From the NCBI GenBank assembly GCA_903884915.1, contig CAISGS010000197.1:1-8323 (forward strand): a stretch of 8,323 nucleotides of DNA. The letters run 5' to 3'. The position numbers were made by a program, and so were the translations under genes. Below, one piece after another: positions 1-5,120 of this stretch. Each line of letters starts with the position of its first letter. Within the stretch, counting starts at the first letter, position 1. The notes beneath the pieces are model-generated. The model did not search any database. It saw nothing but the letters and a program-made list of their open reading frames with translations, and was not told the DNA's origin. The DNA is from an uncultured Caulobacteraceae bacterium. GTDB taxonomy: Bacteria; Pseudomonadota; Alphaproteobacteria; Caulobacterales; Caulobacteraceae.

Positions 1-598
1 GACCATCACCGACCATCTGGCCGTGCTGCGGCCTCAGGCATGGTTGATGATCGGCCATTGCGGTGGTCTGCGCTCTAGCCAGACCATCGGCGACTATGTG
101 CTGGCCCACGCCTATCTGCGCGATGATCATGTTCTGGACGATGTGCTCGGCCCCGAAATCCCGATCCCGCCCATTGCCGAGGTCCAGATGGCCCTGCACC
201 GCGCCGCTGAGATCATCACCGGCGAGACCGGAGAAGCGCTGAAAAAGCGGCTGCGCACCGGCACGGTGGTGACTACGGATGATCGCAATTGGGAACTGCG
301 CTATTCGCAGTCTGCCTATCGCTTCAACCAGTCACGGGCGGTGGCCATTGATATGGAAAGCGCGACCATCGCCGCCCAAGGCTACCGGTTCCGCGTGCCC
401 TACGGGACCTTGCTGTGCGTCTCGGACAAGCCTCTGCACGGCGAGCTGAAACTGCCCGGACAGGCCAATCTCTTTTACGATCAGGCCATCAATCAGCATC
501 TGAAGATCGGCATCACCGCCGTCGACCTGATGAGACGCGAGGGCGCGCACCTGCATTCGCGCAAGCTGCGGGCCTTTGACGAGCCGCCGTTCCGGTAG
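1..598 (+). CDS. amn: AMP nucleosidase, C-terminal part (5' end outside window)
   Basis: AMP nucleosidase hydrolyses AMP to adenine and ribose 5-phosphate in the cytoplasm, in purine salvage and adenylate control. The open frame is already running at the window edge (first full codon at base 2), so the GTG at 23 is internal, not a start. About 199 C-terminal residues are visible, against roughly 480 for the E. coli enzyme, so this is the nucleoside-phosphorylase-like catalytic domain. Diagnostic stretches are RPQAWLMIGHCGGLR near the left edge, RTGTVVTTDDRNWELR, the family DMESATIAAQGYRFRVPYG segment, LLCVSDKPLHGELKLPG, whose Asp is the likely catalytic acid by analogy with purine phosphorylases, and the tail LHSRKLRAFDEPPFR, which matches the usual Amn C-terminus. 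It ends in TAG, 17 nt before the convergent hydrolase stop. No terminator of note lies between them. Identification is firm; promoter and N-terminal domain are not visible. Confidence 0.95.
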   Translation, partial: TITDHLAVLRPQAWLMIGHCGGLRSSQTIGDYVLAHAYLRDDHVLDDVLGPEIPIPPIAEVQMALHRAAEIITGETGEALKKRLRTGTVVTTDDRNWELRYSQSAYRFNQSRAVAIDMESATIAAQGYRFRVPYGTLLCVSDKPLHGELKLPGQANLFYDQAINQHLKIGITAVDLMRREGAHLHSRKLRAFDEPPFR

Positions 599-615
599 GA
601 TCTGCCCGCTTGGGC

Positions 616-1368
616 TTAGCCCCGACCCAAAAACCCGCAGGTCAGGTCGCCGAGGGCGGGATCACCGATGGCGGTCATATGGTCGCCCTGAACCCGCTTG
701 GCCTGAGCATTGGGGAACAGTTTGGCCAGCCCTTCGGGCGAGCCATTGTCCTCGTCCTGCGCGCCATTGATGATCAGGATCGGCGTTGGGATCGTGCCTA
801 GGGCTGCAGGATCGACCGGCAGTTGGGACTTCAGGACCTTTAGCATCGACAGGGGCGATAGGCCCTGCGCGGCCAGCATCGCCGCCATACGCTTGCCAGC
901 GGCGGGGTTTGCTGATTGCTCACCCTTGAGCAGGCTGTCCTCAAAGAAGGCCATACGATTGCCGATGGTGGTCGCGCCCGTGTCGCCCATGCCGCCCATC
1001 ACCAGCTTGCCGGGCCGAAAGCCTCGGATCAGCAGGCGCACCGCCGTCCGCGCCCCCATCGAATAGCCGACCAGATCGACATCGCTCAGGCCCAGATGGC
1101 CCAGCAAGGCCTCGACATCCATCGACAGCACGTCTGGAGGAAAGTCAGCCTCGCCATTGAAGGGCGCGCTGGCCCCGTGGCCGCGAAAATCCAGCGCAAT
1201 GACCCTTCGGCCCAAGGCGGCGATCTTGGCCGTGATGCCTGGGCCGGTCCAGTTGAGCTGTGTGCTGGCCATGAAACCATGGAGCAGCAGGGTGGGGCGT
1301 CCCTCGCCGAGGGTGTGATAGGCGATGGTCTGGCCATCAAAGCTGATGAAGCTGTGCTGCTCGGTCAT
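616..1368 (-). CDS. alpha/beta hydrolase
   Basis: A 250-residue single-domain alpha/beta-hydrolase-fold protein, probably a cytoplasmic esterase or related hydrolase; the substrate cannot be read from sequence. Visible landmarks: the oxyanion-hole motif LLLHGF (about residues 27-32), the strand/turn VIALDFRGHGAS (56-67), the nucleophile elbow GYSMG with Ser103, a late acidic residue in IINGAQDED (Asp205 or Asp207), and the catalytic His230 in QGDHMTA. All three triad members are therefore present and the length is normal. No signal peptide or membrane segment is seen. The ATG at 1368 has no Shine-Dalgarno, but a promoter-like TTGACA/CATAGT pair sits so close upstream that a leaderless mRNA is plausible. 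The gene is divergent from the phosphatase and convergent with amn, so it is probably monocistronic. The family call is solid; a specific function (lipase, BioH-like, haloperoxidase-like) would be a guess. Confidence 0.9.
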   Translation of the reverse strand: MTEQHSFISFDGQTIAYHTLGEGRPTLLLHGFMASTQLNWTGPGITAKIAALGRRVIALDFRGHGASAPFNGEADFPPDVLSMDVEALLGHLGLSDVDLVGYSMGARTAVRLLIRGFRPGKLVMGGMGDTGATTIGNRMAFFEDSLLKGEQSANPAAGKRMAAMLAAQGLSPLSMLKVLKSQLPVDPAALGTIPTPILIINGAQDEDNGSPEGLAKLFPNAQAKRVQGDHMTAIGDPALGDLTCGFLGRG

Positions 1369-1373
1369 GGGCC

Positions 1374-1403
1374 ACTATGACCGCTGTGTGAATTCTTTGT
1401 CAA
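1374..1403 (-). promoter_or_regulatory. candidate sigma-70-type promoter for the alpha/beta hydrolase (leaderless)
   Basis: Reading the minus strand, a perfect -35 TTGACA (plus-strand 1398-1403) is followed after 18 nt by CATAGT (1374-1379), 4 of 6 matches to TATAAT. Only 5 nt separate the -10 box from the ATG at 1368, so transcription would begin at or next to the A of the start codon. No Shine-Dalgarno precedes that ATG, which agrees with a leaderless message. The boxes are seen directly; activity is inferred. Confidence 0.4.
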
Positions 1404-1444
1404 AGGCTCGCCATAGCCGAATTGGCACGCTAAGAATTGTCCCT

Positions 1445-2224
1445 ATGAGCAAGCGCATTCACGCCTTTGATGGCATCAACAATTTCCGTGACTATGGCAA
1501 CTACGTCACTGCGGCAGGCCGTAAGGTCAAATCGGGCCAGCTGTTCCGATCGGCCAACCTCAGTCAGGCGACCGACGCCGATCTTGAGGCCTTTGCCGCA
1601 CTGGGCATTGCCTATGTGGTCGATCTGCGCCGTCCCGGAGAGCGGTTGCGCGAGCCCTCGCGGTTTCCCAAGGGCTTTGCCGGTCAGGTCATAGAAAATG
1701 ACACGGGCGATCAGGTCGAGGCGCCGCATATGGAGGTGCTCCGCGCCTCTGGCCTCAATGAAGAGGCCGTGCGGGCCTATATGCTCAACTACTATACCCA
1801 CGCCCCCTTTGAAGATCGCCACATCGACCTGTTCACGCGCTATTTCCAAGCCGTCGCGACGGGTAAGGGTGCAGTCCTGATCCACTGCGCGGCGGGCAAG
1901 GATCGCACCGGCATGTTGGCGGCGCTGACCCACCATGTTCTGGGGGTTCACCGCGATGATGTGATGGAAGATTATCTGCTGACCAATGTCGCCGCCCGGA
2001 TCGAAGAGCGGGTCCCAACGGCGACCGAAATGGTCAAGGGCTATTTCGGCGGTGAACCGACTCCAGAGGCGGTCAAGGCCTTCTTAGGGGTTGAGGCCTC
2101 CTATCTCGAGCGCGCCTTTGAGATGATCGAAGATCGCTATTCCAGCCTCGATGACTATCTGGTCAAGGCGCTGGGGGTCGATGATGTGATGCGCGACAAG
2201 GTGGCTCACCAGCTCCTCGCCTAA
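1445..2224 (+). CDS. MptpB-like tyrosine-protein/dual-specificity phosphatase (Y_phosphatase3 family)
   Basis: A 259-residue cysteine phosphatase. The P-loop HCAAGKDRTG (147-156) gives nucleophile Cys148 and phosphate-binding Arg154. The Lys152-Asp153 pair inside the loop is the hallmark of the Mycobacterium PtpB group, where the in-loop Asp is the general acid and activity extends to phosphotyrosine, phosphoserine/threonine and phosphoinositides. The N-terminal family motif INNFRDYGNY (11-20) and the VVDLRRPGER segment (58-67) also fit. Helical inserts between residues 85 and 135 match the family's lid region. There is no signal peptide or membrane helix, so it is cytoplasmic unless secreted by another route. 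I chose the ATG at 1445 because the protein then starts right before the conserved motif; in-frame ATGs further upstream (1325, 1367) lie inside or abut the divergent hydrolase gene. There is no clear Shine-Dalgarno; AAGAAT at 1432-1437 could be the -10 of a leaderless transcript. The target is unknown. Confidence 0.88.
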   Translation: MSKRIHAFDGINNFRDYGNYVTAAGRKVKSGQLFRSANLSQATDADLEAFAALGIAYVVDLRRPGERLREPSRFPKGFAGQVIENDTGDQVEAPHMEVLRASGLNEEAVRAYMLNYYTHAPFEDRHIDLFTRYFQAVATGKGAVLIHCAAGKDRTGMLAALTHHVLGVHRDDVMEDYLLTNVAARIEERVPTATEMVKGYFGGEPTPEAVKAFLGVEASYLERAFEMIEDRYSSLDDYLVKALGVDDVMRDKVAHQLLA

Positions 2225-2225
2225 A

Positions 2226-2267
2226 TCAAAACGCCCGCCGCCGGACCATACGGTCTAGCAACGGGCG
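2226..2267 (-). terminator. hairpin with U-tract in minus-strand orientation (possible terminator)
   Basis: CGCCCG (2232-2237) pairs with CGGGCG (2262-2267); inside, after a 2x2 internal loop, GC/GC, one mismatch, a G-T pair and GACC/GGTC close on the loop ATAC (2248-2251). The tract TCAAAA (2226-2231) lies on the left, so an intrinsic terminator with a U-run (TTTTGATTTA) exists only when read on the minus strand. Read on the plus strand it directly follows the phosphatase stop codon but is followed by CAACTGG, with no T-tract. It may still act as a 3'-end stabilising hairpin for the phosphatase mRNA. Confidence 0.45.
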
Positions 2268-2290
2268 CAACTGGTACCGTGGACCTCCAT
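2255..2290 (-). other. candidate 11-residue mini-ORF (speculative)
   Basis: On the minus strand an ATG at 2290 is preceded by AAGGGAGG (2298-2305), an excellent Shine-Dalgarno, with 7 nt between. It opens an 11-codon frame reading MEVHGTSCARC that stops with TAG at 2255-2257, inside the hairpin whose U-tract follows. The arrangement looks like a leader-peptide/terminator unit or a small RNA carrying a tiny frame. No convincing minus-strand promoter was found to its right, and no minus-strand gene lies downstream, only the antisense of the phosphatase. A 36-nt frame arises easily by chance, so this is a hint only. Confidence 0.12.
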
Positions 2291-2321
2291 CCAGGGACCT
2301 CCCTTATGGGTCAAATGCGCC
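2264..2321 (+). other. structured intergenic segment with two CCTCC-bearing small hairpins
   Basis: Read as plus-strand RNA, GGCGCA (2264-2269) is perfectly complementary to TGCGCC (2316-2321). Between them lie TGGA-CCTCCA-TCCA (2280-2293) and GGG-ACCT-CCC (2294-2303), built on the direct repeat GGACCTCC (2281-2288 and 2295-2302). The outer stem shares bases 2264-2267 with the 2232-2267 hairpin, so the two folds exclude each other. It sits upstream of the aminotransferase start at 2359. Whether it is a 5' leader, a small RNA or chance pairing is unknown; I matched it to no known riboswitch class. Confidence 0.25.
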
Positions 2322-2358
2322 ATCGATGCTAATCACCAAGGCGTGAGAACGGGTAACT

Positions 2359-3532
2359 ATGCGTAGTTTTTTTCCACCCCAACGGCTCTTAATGGGTCCC
2401 GGTCCGTCCGAGGTCTCTCAGCGTGTGCTTCAGGCCCATGCCCGCGTCACTATTGGTCATCTTGATCCAGCTTTTCAATCGCTTATGGAAGAGACCAAGG
2501 CCGGTTTGCAGGCCCTGTTCAAGGCGCCGGACCATGTCTGTCTGCCCCTTCCCGCGCCCGGAACCGGGGCGATGGAGGCGGCGATCATGAACCTGCTCGA
2601 GCCGGGCGAGGTGGCGGTGATCGCGATCAATGGCCAGTTTGGCGAGCGGATGGCGGATATGGCCGAACGGGCCGGCGCCGAAGTGATTCGGGTCGAGCAT
2701 GGTTGGGGCGAGCCCATTGACCTGCGCAAGGTCGAGGCGGCCCTCTGGGCGCGCGGGGCCAAGGTGCTAGCCTTTGTTCAGGCGGAAACATCGACCGGCG
2801 TCCATTCCGATCCCGGCCCCCTCTGTGCCCTCGCACGGGAACATGGAGCCTTGAGCATAGTCGACGCGGTCACGGCCCTTGGCGGGGTCGAGGTTGATGT
2901 TGCGGGCTGGGGCGCGGATGTCGTCTATTCAGCGACCCAAAAATGTCTTGGGGGCCCCTCCCGGTCTGGCCCCCATTGCCTTTGGTCCAAAGGCCCTAGA
3001 GGCGATTGCCGCGCGCAAAACCAAGGCCCGCACCTGGCTGTTCGATGTCAGCCTGCTGATGGGCTACTGGAGCGGGGTTGGCGGGCGGACCTATCACCAC
3101 ACAGCCCCGATCAATGCCATCTATGGCCTGCACGAGGCCCTTTGCGTTCTGTTCGAAGAGGGCATCGAGGCCTCGATTGCCCGTCACCGGCGCTGTCATG
3201 AGGCCCTCGCGGCAGGGATCACGGCGGCCGGGCTAGAGTTCCTGACCGCCAAGGCCGACCGGCTGCCACAGCTCAATCCCATCAAGGTGCCGGAGGGCAT
3301 CGACGAGGCCGCGGTGCGGGCGCGGATGTTGGCCACTCATGGCGTTGAGATCGGCGCAGGTCTGGGACCCCTCAAGGGAAAGATCTGGCGCATCGGCCTG
3401 ATGGGAGCCAGCGCCACGCCGCTGAGTGTCCGGACTTGCCTGACCGCTCTGAGCCAAGCCTTGGCGGCGGAAGGGTTTGATCTGTCCTTAAAGGATGTGC
3501 TGGCGGCCGTAGAGGCCCGACTGGCGGATTAG
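2359..3532 (+). pseudogene. class V aminotransferase, alanine/serine--glyoxylate type, interrupted by a one-base frameshift
   Basis: A PLP aminotransferase of the alanine--glyoxylate / serine--pyruvate type, which would move an amino group between alanine or serine and glyoxylate or pyruvate. The first frame (2359 to about 2949) has RLLMGPGPSEV (9-19), GTGAMEAA (68-75), QAETSTGV (141-148), DAVTALGG with PLP-N1 contact Asp169, and Schiff-base Lys195 in SATQKCL. Right after, a G5C4 run (2950-2958) shifts the frame: frame one continues into unrelated sequence to a TGA at 3199-3201, while the true C-terminal half continues in the next frame from 2951 to the TAG at 3530-3532. That half carries GAPPGLAPI, GGRTYHHTAP and KIWRIGLMG with the substrate-carboxylate Arg (Arg344 if mended). 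Dropping one G joins KCL to GAPPG exactly as in the family and gives 390 residues, the normal length. Both halves are otherwise intact, so a sequencing error or very recent mutation is likely. The ATG at 2359 has only a weak GAGA ribosome site. Confidence 0.9.
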
Positions 3533-3546
3533 TTTTTATGCTCATC

Positions 3547-3595
3547 GGACCTTGAAACAACGATTAGGGGGCTGACAAACCCCCATCGGCGGTCC
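3547..3595 (+). other. long hairpin between aminotransferase and transporter genes
   Basis: GGGGG (3567-3571) and CCCCC (3580-3584) form a stem closed by the 8-nt loop CTGACAAA. CGAT (3561-3564) and ATCG (3585-3588) extend it past a TA bulge, and GGACC (3547-3551) pairs with GGTCC (3591-3595) outside. It starts 15 nt after the aminotransferase stop. No T-run follows, so it is not a classical intrinsic terminator. It could act as a Rho-linked or 3'-stabilising structure, or be part of the transporter's leader. Confidence 0.4.
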
Positions 3596-3637
3596 ACCGT
3601 TGCTCTAGGCGAGACCACACAAAAAGAGGGTCCGTCC

Positions 3638-3642
3638 GGAGG
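3638..3642 (+). promoter_or_regulatory. strong Shine-Dalgarno of the MFS transporter gene
   Basis: GGAGG lies 4 nt before the ATG at 3647, a short but usable spacing. It is the best ribosome-binding site in the window and fixes the transporter start; most other genes here have weak or no such site. It overlaps a small palindrome, TCCGGA (3635-3640). Confidence 0.6.
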
Positions 3643-3646
3643 ATAG

Positions 3647-5071
3647 ATGACGGATCAGGCGATCGGGACTGCATCAGCAGCCGGCAAACCGCGCGGGCTC
3701 TCCTTGGGGGCCATTTCTTGGGCTTTGCATCAGGGCGCGCGAGACCCCTATGTCATCCTGATCACCATCTATGTGTTCATGCCCTATTTCTCGACCGTCG
3801 TGGTCGGAGACCCGGTGCGAGGGCAGGCGATGGTTGCCGCCTATGGCATGTGGTCGGGTCTGATTGTCGCCTTCACCTCACCCCTTCTCGGAGCCTCTAT
3901 CGATAGGCTTGGGCCGCGCAAACCGGGCATCCTGCTCGGCGTAGCCCTGATGGTGCCGATGATCTTTTCCCTCTGGTGGACCAAGCCCGATGGCTCGGGC
4001 CTCAGTGTCGCGGCCGTGGTGGTCTTGGCGACCATTATCGGGGTTTTGTTCAACTATATCGAGATGTTGCACAATGCCTTGCTGATCCGCGCCGCGGGCA
4101 TGGACAAGGCCCATACGGCCTCTGGTCTCGGACTGATGTGCGGCAATGGCCTGTCGGTTCTGGCCCTGATCTTCGTGCTCTGGGCCTTTGCCTTGCCGGG
4201 CAAGGTCGATTGGCCGTTCATTCCGGCCCATCCCCTCTTTGGCCTTGATCCCTTGAAACATGAGACCGACCGGATCGTTGCCCCCATCGCGGCGGTGCTC
4301 TTCACGATCTGGACCATCCCGCTGTTCCTGTTCACGCCCGATGAGCCCAAGACCGGCGCCACGGTGATGCAGGCGCTAAAAGGCGGCATGGAAACCCTTC
4401 GCGGGATGCTCGGCCTGCTGAAGGGCCACAAGGATGCGGCGATCTTTTTGGGCGCGCGGATGATCTATGTCGATGCCATGACCGCCTTGCTGCTGTTCGG
4501 CGGCGTCTATGCGGCGGGCGTCATGCATTGGGGCGTGTTGGAGATGCTGATCTATGGCGTCGCCCTGAGCATCTTTGCGGTCTTTGGCGGCTATTTTGGT
4601 GGCTATCTCGACGGACGTTTTGGCCCCAAGCGCGGGGTGCAGGTCGCGATCTTGGGCACCATCCTGTGTCTGGTGTCGCAGTTGGGTATGAGACCGGACC
4701 GGATCCTCTATTTCTGGGCCTATGACGTCTCGGCCCATCCCAAGGTCTGGAACGGGCCCTTCTTCACCACCTTGCCAGAGGTGCTCTATCTGGTGATCGG
4801 TTTTGGCGTGGCGATCTTTGTCACGGGGTCCTATGCGTCGAGCCGCACCCTCTTGACCCGCCTGATCCCGTCCAACCAGACGGGGGCCTTCTTTGGCCTC
4901 TATGCCCTATCCGGCACAGCGACGGTGTGGATCGGCTCGATGATGGTCCAGCTCTTCACCAGCCTGTTCAAGACCCAGCAGGCGGGCTTCATTCCCATCG
5001 CCGCCATGATGGTGATCGGCTTTGTGATCTTGCTGTTCGTCAAGGGTGGGCAAAGGGACACGACCCTCTAA
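3647..5071 (+). CDS. major facilitator superfamily transporter, UMF1/Atg22-like
   Basis: A 474-residue inner-membrane protein of about 12 hydrophobic segments (near residues 34-54, 62-84, 93-110, 118-136, 163-183, 210-230, 270-292, 298-320, 330-347, 375-397, 412-436 and 447-466). MFS cytoplasmic-loop motifs appear twice, as DRLGPRKP (86-93) and DGRFGPKRG (322-330), one per half. UMF1-type marks are ISWAL...PYVILITIYVFMPYF near the N-terminus, the ARMIYVDAMTALLLFGGVYAAG segment in the seventh helix and LIPSNQTGAFFGLYALSG (406-423). The usual family signature around YDWANSAY is replaced here by HQGARDPY, marking a divergent subgroup. The substrate is unknown; some relatives are described as putative effluxers of amino acids or other small molecules, but nothing here decides that. 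The gene is 49 nt upstream of pabB on the same strand, so read-through is possible. A strong GGAGG precedes the ATG. Confidence 0.87.
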   Translation: MTDQAIGTASAAGKPRGLSLGAISWALHQGARDPYVILITIYVFMPYFSTVVVGDPVRGQAMVAAYGMWSGLIVAFTSPLLGASIDRLGPRKPGILLGVALMVPMIFSLWWTKPDGSGLSVAAVVVLATIIGVLFNYIEMLHNALLIRAAGMDKAHTASGLGLMCGNGLSVLALIFVLWAFALPGKVDWPFIPAHPLFGLDPLKHETDRIVAPIAAVLFTIWTIPLFLFTPDEPKTGATVMQALKGGMETLRGMLGLLKGHKDAAIFLGARMIYVDAMTALLLFGGVYAAGVMHWGVLEMLIYGVALSIFAVFGGYFGGYLDGRFGPKRGVQVAILGTILCLVSQLGMRPDRILYFWAYDVSAHPKVWNGPFFTTLPEVLYLVIGFGVAIFVTGSYASSRTLLTRLIPSNQTGAFFGLYALSGTATVWIGSMMVQLFTSLFKTQQAGFIPIAAMMVIGFVILLFVKGGQRDTTL

Positions 5072-5083
5072 ATTGCTAGGGTA

Positions 5084-5107
5084 ACTGGTGTGAACAGGCG
5101 CACCAGT
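5084..5107 (+). promoter_or_regulatory. hairpin in the short gap before pabB
   Basis: ACTGGTGTG (5084-5092) pairs with CGCACCAGT (5099-5107): 9 bp including one G-U pair, with the 6-nt loop AACAGG. It ends 13 nt before the pabB ATG. No T-run follows, so it is not an obvious terminator. It may mark the transporter's 3' end, serve as a processing site or tune pabB translation. An alternative pairing, ACCCT (5063-5067) with AGGGT (5078-5082), lies just upstream. Confidence 0.4.
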
Positions 5108-5120
5108 CTAGAGCGTCCCC

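Noticed and set aside
612..622. GGGC-TTA-GCCC mini-palindrome between amn and the hydrolase
   Set aside because: Only 4 bp with a 3-nt loop and no T-run on the plus side, and it overlaps the hydrolase stop codon; too weak to call a terminator.
916..1380. Long open frame on the plus strand opposite the hydrolase
   Set aside because: It mirrors a real gene with an intact catalytic triad; the translated sequence has no domain-like pattern and arises from GC-rich codon bias.
1423..1440. TGGCACG followed by TTGT, resembling a sigma-54 promoter
   Set aside because: The spacer is 7 nt instead of the 4 nt needed between TGGCACG and TTGC, so the -24/-12 geometry fails, and the second box ends in T rather than C.
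2950..2958. Programmed +1 frameshift in the aminotransferase
   Set aside because: There is no stop codon at the shift site, no upstream Shine-Dalgarno-like stimulator as in prfB and no family precedent I know of; a homopolymer error or mutation is simpler.
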